Counted from the stretch's first letter, positions 8,669 through 17,606 are shown. The stretch: 44,800 nucleotides of DNA from Chloroflexota bacterium (GCA_005881155.1 VBHN01000205.1:1-44800); one strand, 5' to 3'. Program-made: numbers and translations. The notes: a model not told the origin generated them from the sequence alone.

Positions 8669-10339
8669 TCACGAGGCTCCTCCCCTCTTTCCGAGCGGAA
8701 GGCTGAGCACGAAGGTGCTGCCGCGCCCGAGCGCCGATTCAGCCGTGACATCCCCACCGTGCAGCCTCGCGAGCTCGCGAGCCAGGTAAAGCCCGAGCCC
8801 GGCGCCGCCGATCGACGCCGTGTCACTGGTCACCACCCGGCCGAACTGGCTGAACAGCTGGTCGAGATGGTCGGGATCGATACCGAGGCCCTGGTCGGTC
8901 ACCTTGACCTGTGCCCACCCGGAATCGGCGAGCACCTCGCAGCCGATCTGGCCGCCCTCGGGCGAGTACTTGACCGCGTTGTCCAGGAGCGCAAGGAGGA
9001 TTGTCGACAGCCGGTCGGCATCGGCGATCACGTAGACGGGATCGGCCGGCAGCGAGAGGTCCAGAACGTGATCGGCCGCGGCCACCTCTCGAACCCGCTC
9101 GACCGCCTCGGCCGCGGCCACGCGGAGGTCGAAATCCTCTTGCCGCAGGGCGAGCATGCCGGCGTGCAGCCGCGCCGCCTCCAGCATCTGCCCGATCAGG
9201 AAGTTCAGGTCCTGGACCTGCCGTCTCAGCACCAAGAGAGCGCCCCTGCCACTGTCGTTGAGCTGGCCGAGGGTGCCCTCCTCGAAGAGCGAGAGGTAGC
9301 CTCGGATCAAGGCGACCGGGGTGCGAAGCTCGTGAGAGGCAAGGTTGAGGAAGCGCGACTTGGTCTGTTCCAGGACCGCCAGCTGGTCGGCCAGCTCGTG
9401 GAACCTCGCCGCCTCCCGCCGTTCGGTTTCGAGAAGCTTGTCCTGGACCCGCTGCTGCTCGGTGATGTCGCGCGTGACCTTCGCGAATCCGCGCAGCCGG
9501 CCCGCCTCGTCGTGAAGCGCCGTGATGGTGACGTTGGCCAAAAAGAGCGTGCCGTCCTTGCGCACGCGCCAGCCCTCTTCGCGGTAGGCACCCTCCCGCT
9601 CAGCGACGGCCAGCGCGTTGGCCGGTTTGCCCGAGGCGATGTCTTCGGCTCTGTAGAAGGTCGAGAAGTGACGTCCGAGGATCTCGTCAGCGCGGTACCC
9701 CTTGATCCGTTCCGCGCCTGCATTCCAGCTCGTCACCTGGCCGAGCGGATCGAGCATGAAGATGGCGTAGTCCTTGACGCCTTCGACCAGGAGCTGGAAG
9801 CGCTCATCGCTGTTCCGGAGCTCAGCCGTGACCGCCTCGGCCTGGGCGAGCACGCCAAGCTGGCGCAGCGCCAGTACCGCAACCCCTCCCAATGCCTGCA
9901 GCGTCGCGAGCTCGCTGCCCGTGAAGGGGCGATCTTGTCGCCGGCTCACCGCGACGGTGCCGAAGACGCCGCCGTCGATGACCAGCGGCAAGGTGACCAT
10001 GCATCGCACGCCGGCCAGCTGCTCACGGAAGGGACTCGGGAGCCGCTTCGGGTCCCAGGTCTGGATCATGGGTCGCTGCTCGGCGATCAGGCGTCGGATC
10101 TCGGGAGCGCTGATGCGCCAGCGCCGGCCTGGCTCGGCCGCCGTCCCACCGACGTCGTAGCTGCCCTCGATCACGATCGAGGACTCGCTCTCGATCCTGG
10201 TCAGCGTCGCTCTGTCTGCCCTGACGGCGGTTGCGATGGCTTCGAGGAGCTGGTCGATGAACCGACGGGTGCCCGGCAGGGCGCCACCGTCAGACGAAGC
10301 CGAGCCGGTTGTTTTCAGCCCCGCGGAGTAGACAGACAA
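8669..10339 (-). CDS. GAF-PAS sensor histidine kinase
   Basis: A 556-residue cytosolic sensor kinase with no membrane segment. A GAF domain covers roughly residues 20-165, a PAS domain with PAC motif roughly 180-300 ('DPLGQVTSWNAGAERIKGYRADEI' through 'GFAKVTRDITEQ'). The HisKA box 'NLASHELRTPVALIRGYLS' has phospho-accepting His336. The HATPase domain shows the N box (ALLDNAVKYSPEG), DQGLGID and 'GGAGLGLYLAREL'. The PAS resembles phytochrome-type/BphP-associated PAS sensors, but the GAF lacks an obvious bilin-binding signature. TTG start. It is divergent from a TetR gene; its partner response regulator is not adjacent, so the cognate is unknown (42515 is one candidate only by being orphan). 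Confidence 0.93.
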   Translation of the reverse strand: MSVYSAGLKTTGSASSDGGALPGTRRFIDQLLEAIATAVRADRATLTRIESESSIVIEGSYDVGGTAAEPGRRWRISAPEIRRLIAEQRPMIQTWDPKRLPSPFREQLAGVRCMVTLPLVIDGGVFGTVAVSRRQDRPFTGSELATLQALGGVAVLALRQLGVLAQAEAVTAELRNSDERFQLLVEGVKDYAIFMLDPLGQVTSWNAGAERIKGYRADEILGRHFSTFYRAEDIASGKPANALAVAEREGAYREEGWRVRKDGTLFLANVTITALHDEAGRLRGFAKVTRDITEQQRVQDKLLETERREAARFHELADQLAVLEQTKSRFLNLASHELRTPVALIRGYLSLFEEGTLGQLNDSGRGALLVLRRQVQDLNFLIGQMLEAARLHAGMLALRQEDFDLRVAAAEAVERVREVAAADHVLDLSLPADPVYVIADADRLSTILLALLDNAVKYSPEGGQIGCEVLADSGWAQVKVTDQGLGIDPDHLDQLFSQFGRVVTSDTASIGGAGLGLYLARELARLHGGDVTAESALGRGSTFVLSLPLGKRGGAS

Positions 10340-10348
10340 GTCTCATCC

Positions 10349-10378
10349 AGTATTCGCGGGATCGATTGGCATTGTCAA
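10349..10378 (-). promoter_or_regulatory. Predicted promoter of the GAF-PAS histidine kinase
   Basis: On the minus strand a perfect TTGACA is followed after 18 nt by AATACT. Only 9 nt separate the -10 box from the TTG start, which implies a leaderless or almost leaderless mRNA. Confidence 0.55.
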
Positions 10379-10412
10379 ATTAGGTTGGCGATATCTTGTG
10401 CAAGGGCAAAGA

Positions 10413-10442
10413 GAGACAGGTCAGTCTTGCCCCGGCTAAAAT
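10413..10442 (+). promoter_or_regulatory. Predicted tetR promoter with overlapping inverted repeat
   Basis: GAGACA and TAAAAT are 18 nt apart; the ATG of the TetR gene follows the -10 box after 6 nt, so the transcript would be leaderless. AGACAGGTCAGTCT (10414-10427) has perfect 4-nt inverted arms over the -35 region and could be an autoregulatory TetR operator; that is inference. Confidence 0.45.
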
Positions 10443-10448
10443 AGCGGG

Positions 10449-11051
10449 ATGGCCGAGCAAGTCGCCGGCGAGGGACGGGAGAGGGTGCTCTCGGCAGCCT
10501 ATGAGCTGTTCAGCCAGCAGGGAGTGCGAGCGGTCGGAGTCGACACCATCGTCGCGCGAGCGGGCGTCGCAAAGATGACCTTCTACCGTCACTTCCCCTC
10601 CAAGGATGACCTGGTCCTGGCCTTTTTGGAGCGACGCGAGCAGCTCTGGACCCAGCAGTGGCTCGAGACCGAGGTCAAGAAGCACGCCACCGACCCAGGC
10701 GAACGCCTGCTGGCGATCTTCACCGTCTTCGACGAGTGGTTTCAGCGCCAGGATTTCGAGGGCTGCTCGTTCATCAACCTGCTGTTGGAGACCATCGAGC
10801 GAGACCGCCCGACGCGGCTGGCGACCGTTGGTCATCTGAGCAACATCAGGATCTTCCTGCGCGTTCTCGCCGAGGGCGCCGGGGTCACCGACTCGGATGA
10901 CTTCGCGCGGAAGTGGCACATCCTGATGAAGGGATCGATCGTTGCCGCCGGGGAGGGCGATCGGCTGGCGGCGCGGAGAGCGGCGCAGGTGGGAGAGCTG
11001 CTCCTGAGGTCCGAGCTCGACGGAAGGCGCCAGGCGGTACCTTCACGCTGA
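10449..11051 (+). CDS. TetR/AcrR-family transcriptional regulator
   Basis: A 200-residue repressor. The N-terminal TetR helix-turn-helix runs from 'RERVLSAAYELFSQQGVRAVGVDTI' through 'AKMTFYRHFPSKDDLVLAFL'. The C-terminal ligand-binding part contains 'FDEWFQRQDFEGCSFINLLLE', a pattern common in a subgroup of TetR proteins with a conserved GC[SP]F-type core. Target genes are not clear: candidates are itself, the divergent histidine kinase and the downstream LuxR gene that begins at its stop codon. Confidence 0.92.
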   Translation: MAEQVAGEGRERVLSAAYELFSQQGVRAVGVDTIVARAGVAKMTFYRHFPSKDDLVLAFLERREQLWTQQWLETEVKKHATDPGERLLAIFTVFDEWFQRQDFEGCSFINLLLETIERDRPTRLATVGHLSNIRIFLRVLAEGAGVTDSDDFARKWHILMKGSIVAAGEGDRLAARRAAQVGELLLRSELDGRRQAVPSR

Positions 11052-12373
11052 CCGAAACCACCGCGGCGGACCGCGATCGCAACCTTGCCGAGGTCACCCG
11101 GCAGCTCGCGACGACGCGGCTCGACAGCCAGGCGATCCTCACCACCGTGGTCACGACCCTGAGCCGGCTGCGGGCCGGCATGTGGGTCGGCGTGATCATG
11201 AACACGGACCCGAGCACCTCGCGCGTGGTGGTCGCCGACGACGCCGATCCGAAAGCGGCCGCCTACGTGAACCGGTATGTCGCCACGCTGGACCCGCACC
11301 CGGGCCAGGCGCCGACGTCGGGTCTGTCGCAGCGGGTCATCGAATCAGGTCGCCCGCTGCTCGTGCCGCAGATGCCTTTCGAGGAGTACTTGTCGAACGT
11401 CACCTCAGCCGGCCGGGAATGGTTCGCCTCCCAGCCGCCACCGCCGAACTTCGAGGTACCGATGGTTGGCGTGCTGATGGTCCCGATGCGGGCAGGTGGC
11501 GCGGTCATCGGCACGCTTGCCGTCTTCGACCGGAGCCCCACGCAGCTGCTGACCGAGAAGGACGTCGAGTGGGTCCAGGCGGTCGCGGACCGTACCGCGC
11601 TGGCCCTCGAGAATGCGCAGCTCCACAGCGCCGCCATTGATCGCCTGGAGCGCTTGACCGCGCTCCAGGGCGCGGTCTATGCCATCACCGCCAGCCAGGA
11701 CCTGCGACTGACCCTCGACGTGCTCCTGGAACAACTTCTGGCCAGGCTGCGAATCGATGCCGCCGACGTGCTCTTGTTGGACGGGGACGGAAACCTCTTC
11801 ATAGCGGCGAGCACGGGCTTCCAGTCGACGTCGATGCCGGACCATCGCTTCCCGGTGGTCCCGGAGCTTCTGCAGCGCAGCTTTCCGTCGCAGCGTGTCG
11901 ACACCATGGCCGAGCTCGGCCGGCGCGGACAATCGAGCCGCCGTCCGCTCTTCGCGCGGGAAGGCTTCGAGGCCTATCGATCGGTGCCTTTGCTGGCGCG
12001 AAACAACCTCTTGGGCGTCCTGGAGGTGTTTCATCGGTCGGCGCTGGAGCCCGACCAGGAGTGGATCGGATTCCTAGATGCGATGGCAGCCACCGCGGCG
12101 GTGGCGATCGACCACGCGGCGATGTCGGCATCCGCGGTGAGAGACGGCGGGGAACACGAGCGCCAGGCGCGCCGCCCGGCCCCGGACTTCAGCCGCGGCG
12201 AAAGGGAGGTGCTCAAGCTGCTCGTGGAGGGCCATACCAACAAACAGATCGCTGCGACCGTGCACCGGACCGAGAACACGATCAAGTTCCACGTGCGTCA
12301 GATCCGCCAAAAGATCGGCGCTGGAAATCGCACCGAGGTGGCGCGAAAGGCAACCCAGGAGGGCTGGGTCTAA
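11048..12373 (+). CDS. GAF-domain LuxR-type transcriptional regulator
   Basis: Two GAF sensor domains (roughly 20-180 and 185-345) followed by a LuxR helix-turn-helix at the C-terminus ('FSRGEREVLKLLVEGHTNK' through 'TIKFHVRQIRQKIGAG'). It should bind DNA in response to a small molecule or redox signal. The start is a problem: the track's GTG at 10913 gives 45 Arg/Gly-rich residues that are just the TetR gene in another frame, and no ATG, GTG or TTG occurs in frame near the first GAF. A CTG at 11048 overlaps the TetR stop as CTGA, matching the 4-nt overlaps used elsewhere in this window, and is chosen here. About 441 residues with that start. Confidence 0.85.
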   Translation: MTETTAADRDRNLAEVTRQLATTRLDSQAILTTVVTTLSRLRAGMWVGVIMNTDPSTSRVVVADDADPKAAAYVNRYVATLDPHPGQAPTSGLSQRVIESGRPLLVPQMPFEEYLSNVTSAGREWFASQPPPPNFEVPMVGVLMVPMRAGGAVIGTLAVFDRSPTQLLTEKDVEWVQAVADRTALALENAQLHSAAIDRLERLTALQGAVYAITASQDLRLTLDVLLEQLLARLRIDAADVLLLDGDGNLFIAASTGFQSTSMPDHRFPVVPELLQRSFPSQRVDTMAELGRRGQSSRRPLFAREGFEAYRSVPLLARNNLLGVLEVFHRSALEPDQEWIGFLDAMAATAAVAIDHAAMSASAVRDGGEHERQARRPAPDFSRGEREVLKLLVEGHTNKQIAATVHRTENTIKFHVRQIRQKIGAGNRTEVARKATQEGWV

Positions 12374-12380
12374 GCGACCC

Positions 12381-12410
12381 AAACGGGTAGGCGCAGCTAC
12401 CCATTTGGAC
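12381..12410. terminator. Hairpin terminator after the LuxR gene
   Basis: CCAAACGGGTAG and CTACCCATTTGG form a 12-bp stem with one mismatch around a 6-nt loop, 8 nt after the LuxR stop. No long U tract follows, so termination efficiency is uncertain. Confidence 0.65.
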
Positions 12411-12603
12411 ACCACTTTCGCCAACTCGATGCGCATTGGCGGCGAACACGAGGTGATCTAATTTCCGGCGGGGCCCTGGAACCGTGACCTCAGTCGTATT
12501 CCTGACGCAGTTTGTGTGGCATAGTTCCGCGGCCGTCAAGTGAAGCACTTCCCTTCCTCCTACCGGCGGCCTTGATGCCCGCGATCCTCGACACCGGCCC
12601 GCA
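12411..12603. other. Intergenic region upstream of the REC-kinase hybrid
   Basis: About 190 bases with no credible ORF. It must hold the promoter of the hybrid kinase but no clear -35/-10 pair was found; a purine-rich segment is absent close to the ATG. Confidence 0.5.
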
Positions 12604-13803
12604 ATGAGCGCCAGGCCCGCCATAGTCCTGGTCGATGACGAGCGTGCAAACTTGCTGCTCCTCAGGACCTATCTCAAAGACATCGACTGTTCGGTCAGTG
12701 CCTATCAGGATCCAGTCCGAGCATTGGAGGTTGCAGAGCAGGCTCCGCCGGATCTGATGGTCATCGACCTTCAAATGCCGGAGATGGACGGCATCGAGCT
12801 CTGCCGCCGCCTCAAGGCGGCCTCGTCGACTCGACTCGTGCCCGTGCTCGTGGTCACGGCCCTGGATTCCAGGGAGCGCCGGCTGGCCGCCCTGGAGGGC
12901 GGCGCCGACGACTTTCTCAGCAAGCCGATCGACCGCGTCGAGCTCCTGGCCCGAGTCCGGTCTCTGCTCCGCTTGAAGGGCGTCATGGACCAATTGCAGG
13001 ATGCGAACCTGGCCAAGAACGAGTTCCTCGCCAACATGAGCCACGAGATGCGGCAGCCTCTGAACTCCATCCTCGGCTTCACCGAGCTTCTGCTGACCAA
13101 TCCCCAGGCTCTTGCCGATCAGCCGCGCGCGCATCGCTACATCGACAACGTGCAGACCGCCGGCCGCCACCTGTTGGCGCTGATCACCGACGTGCTCGAC
13201 CTGGCGAAGATCGAGTCACGCCGGCTGGAGCTGACACTCATCGAGGTCGAGGTCAAAGAGCTGCTGACGTCGCTCCACGAGATGATGCTCCCCATCGCGC
13301 GGTCCAAGGGTGTCCGGCTGCGAGTCCGCGCGCAGCCGCGACTGGCCGTCGTCGCCGACGACATGCGCCTCAGGCAGATCGTGCTGAACCTGGTCACCAA
13401 CGCTGTCAAGTTCACGCCCAGCGGTGGCTTGGTCTCGATCGGCGCGTCCAGCGGCGCCGGTTGGATGGAGATCACCGTCGCCGACACCGGGGTGGGAATT
13501 GCGGCCGAGGACCAGGGTCGGGTCTTCGAGGCCTTCACCCAGCTCGACGTGGCAACCAATCGGGAGCCTGGCGCCGGCCTCGGCCTGGCGATGGTCAAGC
13601 AATTGACCGAATTGCACGGTGGCCGCGTGAGCCTGGAGAGCGAGCTGGGCCGAGGGACCACGGTCAAGGTTCGCCTACCGCGTGCCGAACCATCAGCACC
13701 GAAGGCCCACGGGAAAAGGGTTGTCACGCGCGCGATCCCTTTAGATACATTGCTCGAAGATGGCGGCCAACAAGCGCTCGAGGGACAAGCGGGCGGCGCC
13801 TGA
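12604..13803 (+). CDS. Response regulator-histidine kinase hybrid
   Basis: A 399-residue soluble hybrid. An N-terminal receiver domain (about 5-120) has phospho-acceptor Asp55 in 'MVIDLQMPEMDG' and the Thr/Lys switch positions (VVTALD, SKPID). A short linker leads to HisKA with His147 in 'NMSHEMRQPLNSILGFTELLL' and a HATPase domain with N box 'NLVTNAVKFTPSGG', DTGVGIA and 'GAGLGLAMVKQL'. The REC-first order is that of kinases driven by an upstream phosphodonor rather than by a ligand sensor. The C-terminal 40 residues overlap the PPK2 gene by 44 nt, so the two are co-transcribed. Confidence 0.93.
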   Translation: MSARPAIVLVDDERANLLLLRTYLKDIDCSVSAYQDPVRALEVAEQAPPDLMVIDLQMPEMDGIELCRRLKAASSTRLVPVLVVTALDSRERRLAALEGGADDFLSKPIDRVELLARVRSLLRLKGVMDQLQDANLAKNEFLANMSHEMRQPLNSILGFTELLLTNPQALADQPRAHRYIDNVQTAGRHLLALITDVLDLAKIESRRLELTLIEVEVKELLTSLHEMMLPIARSKGVRLRVRAQPRLAVVADDMRLRQIVLNLVTNAVKFTPSGGLVSIGASSGAGWMEITVADTGVGIAAEDQGRVFEAFTQLDVATNREPGAGLGLAMVKQLTELHGGRVSLESELGRGTTVKVRLPRAEPSAPKAHGKRVVTRAIPLDTLLEDGGQQALEGQAGGA

Positions 13804-14584
13804 CAGCCTGGGGAAGAAGGGCTACCAGAAGGAGCTCCGGCGGCTCCAGGTGGAGCTCGTGCAGCTGGAGGAATGGATTCAACACGACGGCTTGCGGGTG
13901 GTGGTCGTCTTCGAAGGCCGGGACACGGCCGGTAAGGGCGGCGTCATCAAGCGGATCATGGCTCTGCTCAATCCGCGCTTTGTCAGGGTGGTCGCCCTGC
14001 CCGCGCCGACCGAGCGCGAGCGGACGCAGTGGTATTTCCAGCGCTACATCGCGCACCTGCCCTCGGCCGGCGAGATGGTTCTCTTCGATCGAAGCTGGTA
14101 CAACCGCGCCGGCGTCGAGCGCGTCATGGGCTTCTGCAGCGACGAGGAGTACGAGGACTTCATGCGGACCTGTCCCCAGTTCGAGCGCATGCTCGTCCGC
14201 TCCGGGATCATCCTGATCAAGTACTGGCTCTCGGTCAGTGACGAGGAGCAGGAGCGGCGCTTCCTGGCCCGTATGAACGACACCAGCAAGCGCTGGAAGC
14301 TGAGCCCGATGGATCTCCAAGCTCGCGCTCGGTGGGTCGACTACTCGGAGGCGAAGGACCGGATGTTCGCCCGCTGCGACATCCGGGAGGCGCCCTGGTA
14401 CGTCGTCGAGACCGACAACAAGCAGTCGGCGCATTTGAACCTCATCAGCCACCTCCTGAGCCTCGTCCCCTACCAGGAGGTGCCGCGAGACAACATCGAG
14501 CTTCCCCCGCGGCAGCGACGGAAGTACAACCGGCCCTCGAGGAGCCTGCAGCGGATGGTTCCGCTCCGCTACGAGGTCGTGTAA
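13760..14584 (+). CDS. ppk2: Polyphosphate kinase 2 family protein
   Basis: A 274-residue PPK2, which moves phosphate between polyphosphate and nucleoside di- or monophosphates. Walker A is 'FEGRDTAGKGG' with Lys59; Walker B/lid segment is 'MVLFDRSWYNRAGVERVMGF'; the C-terminal 'WYVVETDNKQSAHLNLISHLL' is characteristic of the family. The single-domain length fits class I enzymes (ADP/GDP users) better than the two-domain class II. ATG start inside the end of the hybrid kinase gene. Linkage with stress-type signalling genes suggests a role in energy or stringent adaptation. Confidence 0.95.
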   Translation: MAANKRSRDKRAAPDSLGKKGYQKELRRLQVELVQLEEWIQHDGLRVVVVFEGRDTAGKGGVIKRIMALLNPRFVRVVALPAPTERERTQWYFQRYIAHLPSAGEMVLFDRSWYNRAGVERVMGFCSDEEYEDFMRTCPQFERMLVRSGIILIKYWLSVSDEEQERRFLARMNDTSKRWKLSPMDLQARARWVDYSEAKDRMFARCDIREAPWYVVETDNKQSAHLNLISHLLSLVPYQEVPRDNIELPPRQRRKYNRPSRSLQRMVPLRYEVV

Positions 14585-14684
14585 CCGCCCGCACGACTTG
14601 CTCCGGCTCCTCCGCCCCTGCTACGGTGACTGCAGCGCTCCCAACTTTCAGGGGGAGGCGGTTGTTGCGTTATAGGGGTGCGTA

Positions 14685-16181
14685 ATGAGGCGTTGGCGCG
14701 CAGTCGTACTGGCCGTGGCGGGATCGGTTGCCCTTCTCACCTCCTTGAGTGGAGGCTTGGCGGCGAGTCCGCCGGGCTACTCCCTGGCCAACGTCGGCGC
14801 CTACGGCGGCGAGCCGTCGATCGCCTCCGACCAGCTGGGGCAGCTCTACGACACCACGCCCAGCGGCGGCACCATCACCTACACCTCCAGTAGCCAGGGG
14901 TCGAACTGGCGACAGGTCGCAACGGCCGACCCAAGCAGCGGCGACGACTGCCTCGCGACCGACCAGGCGAATTCCGTCTACCTCTGCAACCTGGCCGGCA
15001 GTCAGGGGGCTGCGCCGCTCCAGGCCGACGTGTGGAAGTCGGTGAACCAGGGCGCGACCTGGTCTCACGGCGCGGGGGCAATCCCGCAGTGCGGCACCAG
15101 CTGCTCGCCGTTCGGCGTCGATCGCGACTGGGTCGCCGCCTCGATCCTGCCGCCGGCCACGACGACCGACAAGGCCGAGGTCGTCCTCATGTACCACGAC
15201 TTCTACGGGCCGAGCCAGATCTGGGTGAACATCTCCCACGACGGCGGCGCGAGCTTCGGAGCACCCCAGGAGGTCCTGGCCAGCCCGGCGGTGACCCCGG
15301 GGGCGATCACCGGCACCCTGGTGGCCCAGGGCTACACCTTTTGCAGCACGGTGCCGGCCGGGGTGGGGATCGTCCCGCCCGGCAAGCCGCATGCGGGACG
15401 GATCTTCGTGGCCTGGATCGCAGCCGACCTGGCCCAGAACGCAACCGGCTGCAACGTGAGCATGCTGCAGTCCTTCCACACCCTCTGGGTGTCCTACTCG
15501 GACGACAGCGGGCTGACCTGGACGCCCCAACAGGCCTTCGACGCCGGCTTCGGCCACGACTCCTCGACGCCCTTCGTCGGCTTCACCCTCGACAGGCAGG
15601 GCGACCCCTACTTCGGCTTCACGATCAACCTCAACTCCGATCCCGCCAAATGCTCGGCCGAGTCGACCGCCGGGACGGTGCAGTCCGACCCTTCCTGCGA
15701 GTACGACATGTACGTGGTCTGGTCACACGACGGTGGTTCGACATGGGACGGCGGAGGGGGATTGATCCCGGGCAGCGCGTCCCGGCCCTACCGTGTCAAC
15801 GCGCCCGCCGACACCGGCACGCACTTCTTCCCCGCCATCACCGCGGGCGATCCCGGCCAGGTGGACGTCGCCTACCTGCGCACCTCGGAGATCCTTCCCA
15901 CCGATCCCTTCGGCAAGGCGGACCCGGGCGGCTGCGCGGGTCCGGGACCGGCCAACGGCAACCCGACCACCTACTCGCCCGTCTGCAGCTGGAACCTCTA
16001 CGCCGCCATCTGCAACCTGGGTATCGCCTGCCTGGCGCCGAGCTCCAACCGAAGCCTGCTCGACTTCATCACCGAGACCTTGGACCCGCAGGGCTGCGCT
16101 CACATCGCCTATGCAGACGACAACAAGGTCAACCTGCTGCGGGCGGCCAACCAGACGTCGAAGTGCTTCAAGCTGCGCTGA
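14685..16181 (+). CDS. Secreted sialidase-like BNR-repeat beta-propeller protein
   Basis: A 498-residue exported protein. A signal peptide (MRRWRAVVLAVAGSVALLTSL, cleavage after about residue 27) precedes at least five Asp-box/BNR-like repeats: SQGSNWRQV, NQGATWSH, HDGGASFG, DDSGLTWTP and HDGGSTWDG. These build a sialidase-fold propeller. The usual sialidase Arg triad and FRIP motif are not evident, so glycosidase activity should not be assumed. Several Cys pairs (CGTSC, CNLGIAC) point to disulfides outside the cell. A TATAGG box lies 8 nt before the ATG. It stands alone, before the CHRD gene. Confidence 0.8.
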   Translation: MRRWRAVVLAVAGSVALLTSLSGGLAASPPGYSLANVGAYGGEPSIASDQLGQLYDTTPSGGTITYTSSSQGSNWRQVATADPSSGDDCLATDQANSVYLCNLAGSQGAAPLQADVWKSVNQGATWSHGAGAIPQCGTSCSPFGVDRDWVAASILPPATTTDKAEVVLMYHDFYGPSQIWVNISHDGGASFGAPQEVLASPAVTPGAITGTLVAQGYTFCSTVPAGVGIVPPGKPHAGRIFVAWIAADLAQNATGCNVSMLQSFHTLWVSYSDDSGLTWTPQQAFDAGFGHDSSTPFVGFTLDRQGDPYFGFTINLNSDPAKCSAESTAGTVQSDPSCEYDMYVVWSHDGGSTWDGGGGLIPGSASRPYRVNAPADTGTHFFPAITAGDPGQVDVAYLRTSEILPTDPFGKADPGGCAGPGPANGNPTTYSPVCSWNLYAAICNLGIACLAPSSNRSLLDFITETLDPQGCAHIAYADDNKVNLLRAANQTSKCFKLR

Positions 16182-16213
16182 GGAGATAGACAAGGCCCTC
16201 GCTGTATTCGAAA

Positions 16214-16243
16214 TTGGCCAGTCCCGCGACCAGCTTCTAGAGT
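16214..16243 (+). promoter_or_regulatory. Predicted promoter of the CHRD gene
   Basis: TTGGCC and TAGAGT are 18 nt apart, giving a leader of about 40 nt that contains the GGGGGA ribosome site before the ATG at 16291. Confidence 0.55.
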
Positions 16244-16290
16244 TTCCGCGGGGAGGGTGTCGCCGGCCGTTGGCTTGGGGGATTTGAAGC

Positions 16291-16761
16291 ATGAGACGCC
16301 TGCTTTTCCTGGCTATCTTCATCGTGCCTGCGCTCGTCCTGGGCCTGGTGAGCGACGCCGCCGCGGGACAGGTCGACGGCGTCAAGGGCGAAGGGGGGCG
16401 GCCCTTCACCACGACCCTGCTCGGGGCCAACGAGGTGCCCGCCGCACCCGGGTCGGACCTGATGGGGACGGCCCGGATCACGATCAACCTGGGGCAGTCC
16501 GAGCTCTGCTGGGACCTCGACTACAGCACTACCCAGAAGGTGGTCGCGGCCCACATCCACAAGGGCGACCCGGGCCATGCCGGCCCGATCGTCTTCGGCT
16601 TCTTCAACCCGCCGCCCTCCGCCACCGTCGTCAACAGCGGCTGCCGGGAAGGCGATCCCGCGCTTCTCGCCGATATCGCCGCGAATCCAGCCGCCTACTA
16701 CGTCAACGTCCACACCACCGCTCACCCGGCGGGCGCGGGGCGCGGCCAGCTGACTAAATAG
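16291..16761 (+). CDS. Secreted CHRD-domain protein
   Basis: A 156-residue exported protein. The signal peptide is MRRLLFLAIFIVPALVLGLV...AAA. The remainder is one CHRD domain: 'FTTTLLGANEVPAAP' at the start, the 'AAHIHKGDPGHAGPIVFGFF' core and the closing 'YYVNVHTTAHPAGAGRGQL'. CHRD domains occur in chordin and in many bacterial secreted proteins; their biochemical role in bacteria is unclear. ATG start supported by GGGGGA. Its end overlaps the convergent nucleotidyltransferase stop by 8 nt. Confidence 0.9.
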   Translation: MRRLLFLAIFIVPALVLGLVSDAAAGQVDGVKGEGGRPFTTTLLGANEVPAAPGSDLMGTARITINLGQSELCWDLDYSTTQKVVAAHIHKGDPGHAGPIVFGFFNPPPSATVVNSGCREGDPALLADIAANPAAYYVNVHTTAHPAGAGRGQLTK

Positions 16762-17602
16762 GGGGCCCCGCTCGGGCGGCGATCACGACGGCGGAGTTGA
16801 TCGCCGCCAGGACGAAGTCACTGGTCACGCGCGGGCGGGACAGCCGGGGCGTGGCGTGCTGGGGCCGCGAGGCACCTGTCCAATACGCGCGCGTCTCTTC
16901 CAGAAGTGGCTGCCAGCCAGAACCCAAAGCGCCCAGCGCGTAAGTGCAGGCTTGCGTCTTGGTGGCAATGTCGCCGGTCGTGATCGTGTAGTGCATCCGT
17001 GACGTACCGAGCACGCCCCACGCAACGTAGCGGAGCAGCAGCGCCTTCGCGGCGATCTGCCCGGGACGCCGCAGGTCTCCCGCCCAGCGGCGCCAGTATC
17101 CGTTCAGGTTGCCGAGGGTCCAACGCCGCAGCTCCGCGTCATCTCGCCAGATGCGGAGCTTCGCCGGCGCCAGGCCGCGAACGGCGATACCGGACTCGGC
17201 GAGGATTCGCCAGGTCACCGGATTGACGTCGAAGCCCGCGTCGGCGGTGAGCCTGCCGCCGACGTGTGACGCCAGCGGAACCACGTCCAATGGCGACCTG
17301 GCGACGTCTTCCTTCAATACATACACGCCGTTGCAGACCAGGGGCCAGCGCCAAGGGAGGGATGAGACCGACTCAACCAAAGCTGCGCGGTAGAGGTGCC
17401 GTTGGGCACGGTTGAGCGACGCCAGCTCGGCCGGCGAGAGGCGATGGTCCACCAGGGCGACGAAGTCGATGTCACTGCGCCCGGCCTGGAAGGCTCCGAG
17501 TGCGGCCGACCCCACAAGATAGAAGCCCGAAACGCGACCAGGCAAGGCACGGTCGACGGACGCGAGGTAGCGGTCAACCGCTTCGTCGACTGTCGCTTGC
17601 AC
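16754..17602 (-). CDS. AadA-like nucleotidyltransferase (DUF4111-type C-terminus)
   Basis: A 282-residue protein with the polymerase-beta-type nucleotidyltransferase motif 'GSAALGAFQAGRSDIDFVAL' (G-S-x9-10-D-x-D) near residue 32 and a helical C-terminal domain of the DUF4111 class ('ADAGFDVNPVTWRILAESGIAVRG', 'KALLLRYVAWGVLGTSR'). This arrangement is that of streptomycin 3''-adenylyltransferases, but chromosomal relatives without resistance activity are common. GTG start, 4 nt after the stop of another nucleotidyltransferase gene, so both form an operon. Aminoglycoside modification is possible, not shown. Confidence 0.82.
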   Translation of the reverse strand: MQATVDEAVDRYLASVDRALPGRVSGFYLVGSAALGAFQAGRSDIDFVALVDHRLSPAELASLNRAQRHLYRAALVESVSSLPWRWPLVCNGVYVLKEDVARSPLDVVPLASHVGGRLTADAGFDVNPVTWRILAESGIAVRGLAPAKLRIWRDDAELRRWTLGNLNGYWRRWAGDLRRPGQIAAKALLLRYVAWGVLGTSRMHYTITTGDIATKTQACTYALGALGSGWQPLLEETRAYWTGASRPQHATPRLSRPRVTSDFVLAAINSAVVIAARAGPPI

Positions 17603-17606
17603 CGGC

